This document shows, piece after piece, positions 34,890 through 43,554 of a DNA stretch of 64,000 nt. The notes under the pieces are model-generated. The model made no database searches. It worked only from the letters and a program-made list of their open reading frames with translations, and had not been told where the DNA came from. Both the position numbers and the translations under genes were made by a program. Every line of letters begins with the position of its first letter. Positions within the stretch are counted from its first letter, which is position 1. Source of the stretch: an uncultured Prevotella sp. (lineage in GTDB: Bacteria > Bacteroidota > Bacteroidia > Bacteroidales > Bacteroidaceae); NCBI GenBank assembly GCA_934204655.1, contig CAKPZJ010000004.1, positions 1-64,000 of the forward strand, read 5' to 3'.

Positions 34890-35480
34890 TTAGAAGTTTA
34901 TCTTGTAATTGCGCTTGTACTTGTTCCGGTCGAAACACGCGATACCGCAGTAGTACAGGTCGTAGCTTACGCCCGTGTGCGGGTCGGCCACCACCTGTCG
35001 CCACAGCTGCCGGGTGCTACGGTCGTGGGCTATGTGGTCTACGATGAGCAGCGTGTAGCTGTCGGCCGAGGCACACAGCCTGCTAACCGTGGCTGCGTCG
35101 GTAGCCGTGGCCGACACCCGTATCAGCCGCGACACCCCCTGTACCTGGGGTGACAGCCCATCGGTCAGCCCGAGATACTGGGCGCTACGGCACCCTGCCC
35201 CGAAGTACTGGCGGCGCAGCTTGCTCAGCCCGTCCTGCTGGTCTACGATGTACTGGGGCTGCAGATGGTTGGCCACGCGCAGGCAGAGGCGCATCCGCTT
35301 GCGGTCGGCCCTGCTGAGCGAGCCCCCCGTGTTGTCTAACTGTTCGTAGGCATAGTAGGGGTAGTGCTCGTTGATGACGTAGCGCACGAAGGCATAAGCC
35401 GAGGGCGACTGGATGCCGAACCCGCGGCAGTAGGCGATGCGGCTCAGCCATACGGCTATGTGTCTGATTAACGTTCCCAT
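34890..35480 (-). CDS. uncharacterised protein, methyltransferase-like remnant fold
   Basis: About 196 residues from MGTLIRHIAVWLSRIAYCRG (ATG at 35480). The N-terminal motif GFGIQSPSAYAFVRYVINEHYPYYAYE is conserved in a Bacteroidetes family often annotated as SAM-dependent methyltransferase-like. The expected glycine-rich SAM loop is not visible here, so catalysis is doubtful. The rest shows alternating alpha/beta character (VDQQDGLSKLRRQYFGAG, YTLLIVDHIAHD). It is divergent from priA. The function is unknown. Confidence 0.6.
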   Translation of the reverse strand: MGTLIRHIAVWLSRIAYCRGFGIQSPSAYAFVRYVINEHYPYYAYEQLDNTGGSLSRADRKRMRLCLRVANHLQPQYIVDQQDGLSKLRRQYFGAGCRSAQYLGLTDGLSPQVQGVSRLIRVSATATDAATVSRLCASADSYTLLIVDHIAHDRSTRQLWRQVVADPHTGVSYDLYYCGIACFDRNKYKRNYKINF

Positions 35481-35604
35481 CGGTCTGTCGTGTTGTCTAT
35501 ATAACGGCGCTTGGCCCTGCTTTAGTATATGGGGGTGCCCCCGAATTTGCCGGGGCATGCAAAAAATAAATGGCGATGGTGTCGCTTAGTTCTCTCTTTT
35601 TCTC

Positions 35605-35612
35605 TACCTTTG
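35605..35612 (+). promoter_or_regulatory. -7 box immediately before priA
   Basis: TACCTTTG ends only 5 bp before the priA ATG at 35618. If it is the true -7 element, the transcript would have almost no leader. Confidence 0.5.
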
Positions 35613-35617
35613 TCCGT

Positions 35618-37888
35618 ATGAACTATGCTGAGGTAATACTTCCCTTGCCGTTAGACGGCGTGTACACCTATGCCGTGCCCGATGCCCTGGCCCCCCGCGT
35701 GGTGCCCGGTGCCCGTGTGCAGGTACCCCTGGGCCGTAGCAAAATTTACACGGGTGTGGTACTGCGTACGACGGCTGCCAAGCCCGACTTCAAGGTTCGC
35801 GAGGTCATGGCCGCGCCCGACGACGGAGCCGTGTTGTTGCCTGTACAGCTGCGCCTGTGGCAGTGGATAGCCTCTTACTACATGGCCCCGTTGGGCGATG
35901 TGTACACCGCGGCGCTGCCTGCCGGACTGAAGGCCGACGACAGCTACCGCCCGCGTATGGAGACGTATATAGGGCTGGCCGAGGCTTACCGCACGCAGGC
36001 TGCCCTGCACGTGGCGTTCCAGCTTACGGCCCGTGCTACCAAGCAGCGGGCCGTGCTGACCGAGTTTCTGCGCCTCACCCACTGGGATGCGGTGGCCGAC
36101 GGTGCTCCGGGTGCCCAGCTGAGGGAGATTACGCGCGAGGAACTGCGCAATGCCTGCCACACCACCGACACGGTGGTCAAGGCGCTGGTAGACCGCAAGA
36201 TACTATATATATATAAGGTAGAGGTGGGCCGCCTGAACCAGGCCTGCGATACCCCCGTAACACCCCCCAAGACCCTCAGTCCCGCCCAGCAGGCTGCCTA
36301 CGACGGCATAGTGGCTCAGATGCAGACCCACAAGGTGGTGCTGCTCCACGGAGTAACCTCCAGCGGCAAGACCGAGGTCTACATCCACCTCATAGCCCGC
36401 GCCCTGGATCTGGGACAGCAGGTGCTCTATCTGCTGCCCGAGATAGCGCTTACCGTGCAGATGATGGACCGCCTGCGGCGTGTCTTTGGCTCGCGGTTAG
36501 GCATCTACCACTCTAAGTATAGCGATGCCGAGCGCGTAGAGATATGGAAGAAACAGCTGTCTGCCCATCCCTACGATGTCATCCTTGGCGCGCGCAGCGC
36601 CGTGTTCCTTCCCTTTCAGCGGTTGGGGCTGGTGGTGATAGACGAGGAACACGAGACCAGCTTCAAGCAGCAAGACCCGGCACCCCGGTATCACGCCCGG
36701 TCGGTGGCCATCATGCTGGCCCACCTGTCTGGGGCCCGCACGCTGTTGGGCACGGCCACCCCGTCGGCCGAGAGTTACCACAACGCCCTGACGGGCAAGT
36801 TTGGGCTGGTCAGGCTTACCACCCGCTATCAGGACATACGTCTGCCCGAAATCAGGGTGGTTGACGTGCGCGACCTGCGCCGCCGCAAGATGATGCGAGG
36901 CCCCTTCTCGCCCGACCTGTTGGCGGCCGTACGTGCCCAGTTGGCCCAGGGCAAACAGGCCATCCTCTTCCAGAACCGCCGCGGCTTCGCCCCCATGGTA
37001 GAGTGCCATGTCTGCGGATGGGTTCCCAAGTGCGACAACTGTGATGTGTCGCTCACGCTCCATAAGACTACCAACAGGCTCACCTGCCATTACTGCGGGT
37101 TCACCTATACGGTGCCTACCGAGTGCCCGTGTTGCGGCAGCCGCGACATACAGGGCCGCGGCTACGGTACCGAGAAGATAGAGGATGCCGTGCGCGAGGC
37201 GTTTCCCGAGGCGCGGGTGGCTCGCATGGACCTGGACACCACCCGCACGCGCAACGCCTACGAGCGTATCATTGCCGACTTTGCCCAGGGCCGCACCAAT
37301 GTGCTCATTGGTACCCAGATGGTAAGCAAGGGGCTCGACTTTGACCGTGTGGGCGTGGTGGGCATACTCGATGCCGACTCCATGCTTAACTATCCCGACT
37401 TCCGCGCCTATGAGCACGCCTTTATGATGATGGCCCAGGTGAGCGGGCGTGCTGGCCGCAAGGGTGGACAGGGCCTCGTCATCCTCCAGACACGTCAGGC
37501 CGAGCTGCCCGTTATCCAGCAGGTGGTCCGCCACGACTTCGAGGGGTTCTATCGCGACTTGATGGCCGAGCGCCAGCTGTTCCGCTATCCGCCGTTCGGC
37601 CGTCTGATATACGTATATATCAAGCACAAGCGCGAGCCGGTGGCCGACACGGCGGCCATCATGCTGGCCAGTATGCTGCGCCAGTGGTTTGGCGACCGTG
37701 TGCTGGGCCCCGACAAGCCGGCCGTGGCCCGCATTAAGACCCTGACCATCCGCAAGATAGTGCTGAAGCTCGAAAATGGGCTCGATGCCCGCCGCGTGCG
37801 CGAGTATCTACGCTTGGCCCAGAAAAAGATAATGCAGGATAAGCAATATGCTACCCTGCAAATCTATTATGATGTAGACCCCGTATAG
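35618..37888 (+). CDS. priA: primosomal replication restart helicase PriA
   Basis: About 756 residues from MNYAEVILPLPLDGVYTYAVP; an earlier ATG at 35570 lies upstream of the TACCTTTG box and is rejected. Domains in order are the 3'-DNA-binding domain, a winged helix, and a helicase core with GVTSSGKTEVYIHL (Walker A) and LVVIDEEHETSFKQ (DEEH). Paired zinc-binding cysteines follow (CHVCGWVPKCDNC, CHYCG, CPCCGS), then GRAGRKGGQG. It reloads replication forks. The length is normal. Confidence 0.95.
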   Translation: MNYAEVILPLPLDGVYTYAVPDALAPRVVPGARVQVPLGRSKIYTGVVLRTTAAKPDFKVREVMAAPDDGAVLLPVQLRLWQWIASYYMAPLGDVYTAALPAGLKADDSYRPRMETYIGLAEAYRTQAALHVAFQLTARATKQRAVLTEFLRLTHWDAVADGAPGAQLREITREELRNACHTTDTVVKALVDRKILYIYKVEVGRLNQACDTPVTPPKTLSPAQQAAYDGIVAQMQTHKVVLLHGVTSSGKTEVYIHLIARALDLGQQVLYLLPEIALTVQMMDRLRRVFGSRLGIYHSKYSDAERVEIWKKQLSAHPYDVILGARSAVFLPFQRLGLVVIDEEHETSFKQQDPAPRYHARSVAIMLAHLSGARTLLGTATPSAESYHNALTGKFGLVRLTTRYQDIRLPEIRVVDVRDLRRRKMMRGPFSPDLLAAVRAQLAQGKQAILFQNRRGFAPMVECHVCGWVPKCDNCDVSLTLHKTTNRLTCHYCGFTYTVPTECPCCGSRDIQGRGYGTEKIEDAVREAFPEARVARMDLDTTRTRNAYERIIADFAQGRTNVLIGTQMVSKGLDFDRVGVVGILDADSMLNYPDFRAYEHAFMMMAQVSGRAGRKGGQGLVILQTRQAELPVIQQVVRHDFEGFYRDLMAERQLFRYPPFGRLIYVYIKHKREPVADTAAIMLASMLRQWFGDRVLGPDKPAVARIKTLTIRKIVLKLENGLDARRVREYLRLAQKKIMQDKQYATLQIYYDVDPV

Positions 37889-37926
37889 TGCGGCGGTCTA
37901 CATCTTCGTAATATGGCTCTCTGTTA

Positions 37927-39435
37927 TTACAGGCTGAAGTCTACGCCCAGGCCGAATACGCGGTTACTGCGCGTAAACTCGTTGGTGGTAACGGCCGGAG
38001 CCTCTCCCTCGGTCTTGTTAAACTTGCCGTAGAACGTGTGGAAGTATCCGGCGTTTATCTTGACCTTCTCTGTAACGTTGACGCCCACACCTACGCCTAC
38101 CGACCACGAGTTAACGTTGAAGCTGATGTCGTTCATGCCGTCGGCCTTGTAGCCGTAGAGGGTGCGCTGGCCACCGGCGCTTACCTGTATGCGCTTGTTG
38201 ACATCGTACTCTATACCGGCCAGATACTCATTGGTATCGCTGAGCATGTTCTTGGTGTACTGCTTGGTATCGACGTCGAAGTAGTGATGCCAGCCAGCCA
38301 TGACGCGCAGCGCGGAGGTCACTTCGTACTGGCCGCCCACTGTGAGGAGCGACGGGGTGTCCTCGGCAACCTGCTGGCCGTCCCTGAACTTGTCGAGCAT
38401 GCTGATGTTGTCGGCGCTCAGGCTGTTGGCAGCCTTGTTCTTGAGTCTCATACGGGTCTTGAACTCGTACTTGGCGGCCAGGTTGAGCTTGCCCAGGCGG
38501 TAGTTGACACCGATGATGGGTGCCACGCCCCATCCTGTCTGGTCGCAGTTGAGCTCTATGTCCTGGGTGCCCTGGCTGAGCTGCTGGGCCTTGTCGGCAT
38601 AGGCCGAGAGCTGCTGGGCAGCGGCGTGGTTGCCAGCCTGCTCCATGGCGCCGGCGTAGCGGTTGAGCTGGTTGCCTAAGTTCTCGAAGTAGGCAGCGGC
38701 TGGCACGATGGTCGAGGCCCCGTTACTGATGCTCTCGATCGATATGTTCTTGACGTAGCCATAGTAGTTAGAGGAGCCGTAGAGCATCTTGACACCGCCG
38801 TAGACCGAGAGGTTGTCGCTCAGCTTGTAGGCAGCACCTAAGGTGAAGCCATAGTAGTACTGGCGGCCCCGCATAAACGACTGGTAGTCGTAGCGGCTGC
38901 CCATCTGCTGGCCGCTCATGCCCGGCAGGCCCATGGCACCCAGCGTGTTGTACAGGGTGTTGATGTCGTTGGCGTAAGTGGGTATGCCGGCCACCACTTT
39001 CTCGAACGAGCCGAGGCCATTGGCAAACTCGCACTTGCCACCGCCGCCCACCAAGGCAAAGTTGAACTGCACGCTCCACTTGCCATGGTTGTAGGCAGCC
39101 TGGATAGAGGGGATAATGGGTGCGTCGGCCTTGCCCTCGTACTCATGGACGGCGCTCTGGTTGTTGGCATTGTTGACGAAGAGTGGGTAGCCCGTGTGGA
39201 TGGTACGGGTCTGATGGGCGTTCTGCAGATTAACTGAGAAATGGAAGCCCTGGTCCAGGAAGACCACACCGGCAGGGTTGCTGTACACACCGTCAATGCT
39301 GAGGGTGGCGTCGCGGGCCGGATTACGCAGGAAGTTGATACTCTGATTTGTGTTGGTGAGTAACCCGCCTGCCTTCGCAGGCATGGCCAGGGTAATGATT
39401 GCAGTCGCTGTGCAAATCAGTCTTGTTTTATTCAT
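37927..39435 (-). CDS. OmpP1/FadL family outer membrane transporter
   Basis: A 502-residue barrel with signal peptide (MNKTRLICTATAIITLAMPAKA). The FadL hatch region follows: GGLLTNTNQSINFLRNPARDA and YSNPAGVVFLDQGFHFS (NPAG motif). The C-terminus NRVFGLGVDFSL ends in a hydrophobic strand. It is probably a channel for hydrophobic molecules such as fatty acids; the substrate is not deducible. It is convergent with priA across 38 bp. Confidence 0.88.
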   Translation of the reverse strand: MNKTRLICTATAIITLAMPAKAGGLLTNTNQSINFLRNPARDATLSIDGVYSNPAGVVFLDQGFHFSVNLQNAHQTRTIHTGYPLFVNNANNQSAVHEYEGKADAPIIPSIQAAYNHGKWSVQFNFALVGGGGKCEFANGLGSFEKVVAGIPTYANDINTLYNTLGAMGLPGMSGQQMGSRYDYQSFMRGRQYYYGFTLGAAYKLSDNLSVYGGVKMLYGSSNYYGYVKNISIESISNGASTIVPAAAYFENLGNQLNRYAGAMEQAGNHAAAQQLSAYADKAQQLSQGTQDIELNCDQTGWGVAPIIGVNYRLGKLNLAAKYEFKTRMRLKNKAANSLSADNISMLDKFRDGQQVAEDTPSLLTVGGQYEVTSALRVMAGWHHYFDVDTKQYTKNMLSDTNEYLAGIEYDVNKRIQVSAGGQRTLYGYKADGMNDISFNVNSWSVGVGVGVNVTEKVKINAGYFHTFYGKFNKTEGEAPAVTTNEFTRSNRVFGLGVDFSL

Positions 39436-39461
39436 CTTAAAAAATCTAAAAATATTGGCTG

Positions 39462-39469
39462 CAAAGTTA
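39462..39469 (-). promoter_or_regulatory. -7 box for FadL-family gene
   Basis: TAACTTTG on minus, 26 bp before the start. A TTG on minus at 39492-39494 sits 22 bp further upstream. Confidence 0.5.
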
Positions 39470-39540
39470 GTAGAATTGTTCTAAACTTCCACAATCGCGG
39501 TCGCTGTTTTTGTATATGTTAACAGTTTTGGTCGCCGGAG

Positions 39541-39566
39541 TTGCACAAAAGTCGCTACTTGTGCAA
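39541..39566. promoter_or_regulatory. 8-bp dyad, possible operator
   Basis: TTGCACAA (39541-39548) and TTGTGCAA (39559-39566) are perfect inverted halves 10 bp apart, in the 414-bp gap between the FadL gene and the aminotransferase gene. It lies 72 bp upstream of the FadL -7 box. Apart from this dyad, a hairpin repeat and a terminator, that gap holds nothing I can identify. Confidence 0.35.
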
Positions 39567-39653
39567 GTTTTGAGTCCCAGGATGGCTCCCAGTTAGCTCC
39601 TAAGGTTGAGGATGACGGTTCTAAATTTGCAGACGTATATTCTGAACTCTCGG

Positions 39654-39682
39654 ATGTACATCCTAAGTCTTAGAATGGAGCC
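39654..39682. repeat. short hairpin repeat, copy 2
   Basis: ATGTACATCC, then a CTAAG-T-CTTAG stem, then AATGGAGCC. It is the partner of 15922-15950, with both stem strands changed. Confidence 0.45.
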
Positions 39683-39791
39683 AGGAGGGGCTTGCGGAGG
39701 GCCTTGGATGGCTTGGGGAAGGGTAGGCAGGATGTATGTGGTGATAGAAAGGGTTGCGGGGGTGTCTACGGCAACCTATTGGCGAAAAACG

Positions 39792-39828
39792 GCCGGCCCC
39801 GGGCATCGTGCTGATGCTCGGGGCCGGC
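39792..39828 (-). terminator. strong GC stem-loop after aminotransferase gene
   Basis: GCCGGCCCCGGGCATC (39792-39807) pairs with 39813-39828 with one wobble and a 5-nt loop, 21 bp 3' of the minus-strand gene. Confidence 0.65.
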
Positions 39829-39849
39829 AGGGTAGGGGTAGTGGCGTGG

Positions 39850-41049
39850 TTAGGCGGGGCACCCTAAGTCGCAGTTGTCCTCCATGTAGGGCGCCAGCAC
39901 ACGGGCCATGCGCGTAAGGCCGTCTATCATGCGCTTGCGGGGACAGGCTATGTTGATACGCAGGTAACCCTGGCCGGCGCGCTGGCCGTAGAGGGTGCCG
40001 CTGTTCACGTAGACTTTGCCCTCGCGCATGAGTAGGTCTTCGAGTTCGTCAGAGGTAAACTCAAGGGCGCTGCAGTCGGCCCAGACCAGGTAAGTACCCT
40101 CCAGGCGCAGTATCTCTATCTTGGGCATGTACTCCTGGAAGAACGCCTTGAGGGCCTTGTAGTTTTCATAGAGGTACTGGTTGAGCTGGTCGAGCCACTC
40201 CTCGCCCTCGTTGTAGGCGGCTATGAGGGCCGAGGGCCCGAAGGGGTTTACCTCGCACACCTCGAAGATGTTGATGACGCGGTCTATGCGGCGGCGCAGT
40301 ACCTCGTCGCTGCAGATGACGTTAGACATCTGCAGGCCGGCGGTGTTAAATGCCTTGGAGGGCGAGTTGAGCGTTACCGAGTTGGCCTGGCACTCGGCCG
40401 AGACGGCCGCAAAGGGTGTAAACTCGTGCCCCGGCATGACCAGTTCGCAGTGTATCTCGTCGGCTATCACCCTTACGTGGTGGCGCAGGCATATCTCGTT
40501 GACCCGCAGCAGTTCCTCGCGCGTCCAGACACGGCCGGCGGGGTTGTGGGGGTTACAGAAGAGCAGGGTAGTGGCGCGCTCGTCGGCGCAGCGACGCTCC
40601 AGGTCGTCGTAGTCTATCACGTAGGTGTCGGCCTGGCGTACCAGTGGGCTCTCCGAAGTCTCGCAGCCACAGTTGCGGATGGACGAGAAAAAGCAGTTGT
40701 ACACCGGTGTCAGGATGATGACCTTCTCGCCGGGCAGCGTCATGGCCTTGATGGCACAGCTCATGGCGGCCACCACGCCCGGGGTATGCAGTATCCACGA
40801 GCGGTCTATCTGCCAGTTGTGGCGGCGGCTGAACCAGCCCGTCACGGCATCGTAGTACTCTTTGGGGGTGTACGTGTAGCCGTAGATGGGGTGCGCGGCG
40901 CGCTCCTGGACGGCCCGCTGTATGCAGGGAGCCACCTCGAAGTCCATATCGGCTACCCACATGGGTAGCACGCCCTCTCCTATGCTGTCCCACTTGACAC
41001 TCTGTGTGCCTAAGCGGTCGGTCTCTTTGTCAAAGTTGTACTTGGTCAT
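39850..41049 (-). CDS. MalY/PatB family PLP aminotransferase (cystathionine beta-lyase-like)
   Basis: About 399 residues from MTKYNFDKETDRLGTQSVKW (ATG at 41049). This is a fold-type I PLP enzyme with PMWVADMDFEVAP, GVVAAMSCAIKAMT (cofactor phosphate site), LLFCNPHNPAGRVWTREEL, VIADEIHCELV and the PLP lysine in LNSPSKAFNTAGLQ. MalY/PatB proteins cleave cystathionine or similar C-S bonds. The DUF3737 gene ends 8 bp upstream on the same strand, so both are one operon. Confidence 0.9.
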   Translation of the reverse strand: MTKYNFDKETDRLGTQSVKWDSIGEGVLPMWVADMDFEVAPCIQRAVQERAAHPIYGYTYTPKEYYDAVTGWFSRRHNWQIDRSWILHTPGVVAAMSCAIKAMTLPGEKVIILTPVYNCFFSSIRNCGCETSESPLVRQADTYVIDYDDLERRCADERATTLLFCNPHNPAGRVWTREELLRVNEICLRHHVRVIADEIHCELVMPGHEFTPFAAVSAECQANSVTLNSPSKAFNTAGLQMSNVICSDEVLRRRIDRVINIFEVCEVNPFGPSALIAAYNEGEEWLDQLNQYLYENYKALKAFFQEYMPKIEILRLEGTYLVWADCSALEFTSDELEDLLMREGKVYVNSGTLYGQRAGQGYLRINIACPRKRMIDGLTRMARVLAPYMEDNCDLGCPA

Positions 41050-41057
41050 AATGCTTG

Positions 41058-41906
41058 TCAGTCTTTGGATTCTATGCGGCACTCGTGGCCCTTGGCGTAC
41101 TGGTCGTAGGTGATGCGCCCGATGTGGTCGGCCACGATATGGCCACTGATGGGGTTCTTGACCTCTGTGATGGCCCCACGGATGTCAGCGTGAATGTTCT
41201 TGCTGTCCTCGAAGGCACGGTCGCAGGCAGCGTCAAAGGTGCAGTCTTCGAGGGTAATGCCGTCCATGTAGCACAGGGGCTGCTCACCGCTGATGTGGCA
41301 GCGCACCAGGCGCACATTACAGCTGTGCCAGGCCAGGTATTCGCCGTCAAGGTCGGAGTCGTACACGGTAACGTTCTCGCACTCCCAGAAACTGTCCTTC
41401 GTGGTGATGCGGGCGTGGTGTACTTCGACGTTGCGACAGTACTGGAACACGTACTTGGCATCGCTCGCCAGGCCGTCGACGTAGATGTCGTTAGAGAACA
41501 TGAAAGGGTAAGTGCCCTCGTGCAGTTCTACATTCTCCAGGCGCAGTCCGTTGACGCGCCAGAATGTTTCGTCGGCATCGGCGATAATGACGTTCTTGAG
41601 GGAGAGGTTGTGCATCTCGCGGAAGAACTTGGGGCCGTCGATAACGCAGTCTTCCATCACCATATTGTCAGAGTACCAGATGGCGCTGCGGCTCTCAGGT
41701 GCAAAGTAGCAGTTGGTAATGTGGCTGCCGTCAACGTGCCACCAGGGGTACTTGCCATAAAACTTAGAATTGTCGCACTCCAAGTTGCGGCAGCACTTGA
41801 TACCCGACTCGCCGTCGGTTATCTTGATGTTCTCGAGCCTCGTGTCACTTATGCCGAACAGGGGGCGCTCGCCCCCGAACTCCTTGTCTTTAATAAGGTT
41901 CATCAT
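41058..41906 (-). CDS. DUF3737 family beta-helix protein
   Basis: A 282-residue cytoplasmic protein without a signal peptide. It is made of short repeats typical of a right-handed beta-helix (NLSLKNVIIADADETFW, RLENVELHEGTYPFMFSN, NVTVYDSDLDGEYLAWHS, NVRLVRCHISGEQPLCY). FGGERPLFGISDTRLENIKITDGESGIKCC is the DUF3737 signature. The family often neighbours MalY/PatB enzymes, and here it is 8 bp upstream of one. The function is unknown; a carbohydrate- or sulfur-linked role is guesswork. Confidence 0.85.
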   Translation of the reverse strand: MMNLIKDKEFGGERPLFGISDTRLENIKITDGESGIKCCRNLECDNSKFYGKYPWWHVDGSHITNCYFAPESRSAIWYSDNMVMEDCVIDGPKFFREMHNLSLKNVIIADADETFWRVNGLRLENVELHEGTYPFMFSNDIYVDGLASDAKYVFQYCRNVEVHHARITTKDSFWECENVTVYDSDLDGEYLAWHSCNVRLVRCHISGEQPLCYMDGITLEDCTFDAACDRAFEDSKNIHADIRGAITEVKNPISGHIVADHIGRITYDQYAKGHECRIESKD

Positions 41907-41926
41907 TTTTTATTCTAATCGTTATG

Positions 41927-41934
41927 CAAAATTA
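41927..41934 (-). promoter_or_regulatory. -7 box for DUF3737-MalY operon
   Basis: TAATTTTG on minus, 20 bp before the DUF3737 start. A second box (TACCTTTG, minus) lies at 42026-42033. Confidence 0.35.
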
Positions 41935-42277
41935 CAAAGTTTCTGACAATCAGACCGCCCCCGACGGTTATAATCTTTTTGCTTTTTAATAATTATTACA
42001 AAAAGGGACGTTGCGGTCTGTGGTGCAAAGGTAGCGGTTAGCACCGGGATGGCGGGTGTATATATTACGTTTAGAACAAAACATTTTACGGATTATCTCC
42101 CCGCTCGCGCGCCATGGCTCCGGGCCGTGTGGCAGTCATCTATGGTGTCTCTGCCGCCATGGCGGGAGGTGAGGAGATGGCATCGGGCAGCCCCGCGGGG
42201 ATGTCGGATGTTTTGGGAATGAATAAAAAACTTGTAGATGGTGTGAATCAGCTGGTCAGCATGGCTTGCAGGAAATG

Positions 42278-42553
42278 GCGCGCTGTAAGCGCAAAAGTAT
42301 AGAGCCTGGGGCAACGCCCCAGGTATAGCCACCACAAGAGCAATGCGCGCTACAGGCGCAAAAGTAGCCGTAGGCGTTATCGCAGCAGATATAGTCATAA
42401 ATTGGCTCCCTGCTATTTGCACGGTAATTGCCATCGGCATTATCCCCTTGCTTTTACGCTTCGCTACTTTTGCGCCTGTAGCGCGACAATAGACTGAGGG
42501 TTATATACCTGGGGCGTTGCCCCAGGCTTTATACTTTTGCGCCTACAGCGCGC
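42278..42553. repeat. large nested inverted-repeat element, copy A
   Basis: The outer arms, 42278-42325 and 42505-42553, are about 49 bp and match with only about 2 differences. Each arm contains its own hairpin CCTGGGGC-AAC-GCCCCAGG. The inner arms 42346-42368 and 42463-42485 match perfectly over 23 bp (CGCGCTACAGGCGCAAAAG and on). The arms carry TACTTTTG and its complement, matching the -7 promoter consensus. There is no coding frame inside. The second copy is at 51633-51909. It lies in the 725-bp gap between DUF3737 and the 42632 gene. Confidence 0.8.
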
Positions 42554-42581
42554 GTAGCTTACAGGGGGCTTCTTGTCACGT

Positions 42582-42627
42582 CAGAGGGCGACGGAGTAGC
42601 AATGTTTGCTATCACCGTCGCCCTCTG
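42582..42627 (-). terminator. 13-bp stem-loop after 42632 gene
   Basis: CAGAGGGCGACGG (42582-42594) pairs perfectly with CCGTCGCCCTCTG (42615-42627), directly 3' of the minus-strand stop. Confidence 0.65.
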
Positions 42628-42631
42628 CGTG

Positions 42632-43339
42632 TTACAGGTCTTCGCCATTAGCTTCGTTGTACTTGTTGTCGTAGTACATGGTGATGTAGTAGTTGCCAAA
42701 TCCTTCCACAATACGGAACCAAACGGGGCTTTGGTATTGGTTTTGGATTATTTTTTTTAGGGCCTCGCTGCCAATAGAGAGTGTGGCATTGTCAATTTCT
42801 TTTCTTTCTTTTATGGATGGGCCCAGTATTCGCGTTGCTGTTACTGTTCTTGTTATCTCCGTGTGGGTATCGTTATCCGATGCTTCTCCATCCTTTGTTA
42901 CAGTGCTCTCTTTTTGGTTAAATGCAGCCTCAAAGATTTTATGCTCTTCCATCATGGCATTAAGTAGTCTTACAGATTCATCTATTGGAACGGCAATGAT
43001 GGTCTCGTATTTATTATTAGCTTCAAACTGGCGAATTAGAGTGTTGTATCTAATCTTAATGTTGTCCTCGTCGGTAGGGATTGCATCACATAGCATGATG
43101 CGCCATACCTTATTATTATGGGTGATAATGTATAGATGTACTTTGGCCCCATTGAACTCTCCTTCAAGGAACTCTGTATTTCCAATGGCTTTTAGTGTAA
43201 ATCCTTTAGCAATGAGTTTGCTTGTCATTTCGGCCTTGGTTCCATCAACGGGTATTCCTAAGAATTTCGTGACCTGATGCTGAGCCTGCATGGTGCCTAC
43301 GAGCATCAGCAAGGCGATGAGAGTTAAAATTTTCTTCAT
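42632..43339 (-). CDS. uncharacterised exported protein
   Basis: About 235 residues from MKKILTLIALLMLVGTMQAQ (ATG at 43339), a clear signal peptide. The mature part begins HQVTKFLGIPVDGTKAEMTSKLIAKGF, a motif recurrent in Bacteroidales secreted proteins of unknown role. GEFNGAKVHLYIITHNNKVWRIML suggests a beta-rich fold. The gene is distinctly more AT-rich than its neighbours, hinting at recent acquisition or weak selection. It has its own promoter and terminator. Confidence 0.7.
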   Translation of the reverse strand: MKKILTLIALLMLVGTMQAQHQVTKFLGIPVDGTKAEMTSKLIAKGFTLKAIGNTEFLEGEFNGAKVHLYIITHNNKVWRIMLCDAIPTDEDNIKIRYNTLIRQFEANNKYETIIAVPIDESVRLLNAMMEEHKIFEAAFNQKESTVTKDGEASDNDTHTEITRTVTATRILGPSIKERKEIDNATLSIGSEALKKIIQNQYQSPVWFRIVEGFGNYYITMYYDNKYNEANGEDL

Positions 43340-43414
43340 ATTGGTTGTTGTTAGGTTGATTAATAGTCTATTAGAAGTGTCTTCGCGAACCATGCGGAGA
43401 TGGTTCTCATAGCG

Positions 43415-43444
43415 CAAAATTAGTGAAAGTATCTGGGATGACAA
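43415..43444 (-). promoter_or_regulatory. promoter of the 42632-43339 gene
   Basis: On minus, TTG (43442-43444), a 19-bp spacer, then TAATTTTG (43415-43422), 75 bp before the start codon. Confidence 0.5.
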
Positions 43445-43554
43445 ACGGAAAAATGAAAATTTTGGTGGCGGGAAGTAAAAAAGTGGCTCCGGCGATGGTA
43501 CCTTTTTCTCCCGCGCGCGTCATACCTATTATATATATAGCCACGCAGATACTT

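Noticed and set aside
36497-37627. Minus-strand frame opposite priA
   Set aside because: Antisense shadow of the PriA helicase core.
42278-42553. CRISPR array or IS element
   Set aside because: No direct spaced repeats, no cas genes and no transposase; the structure is inverted, not direct.
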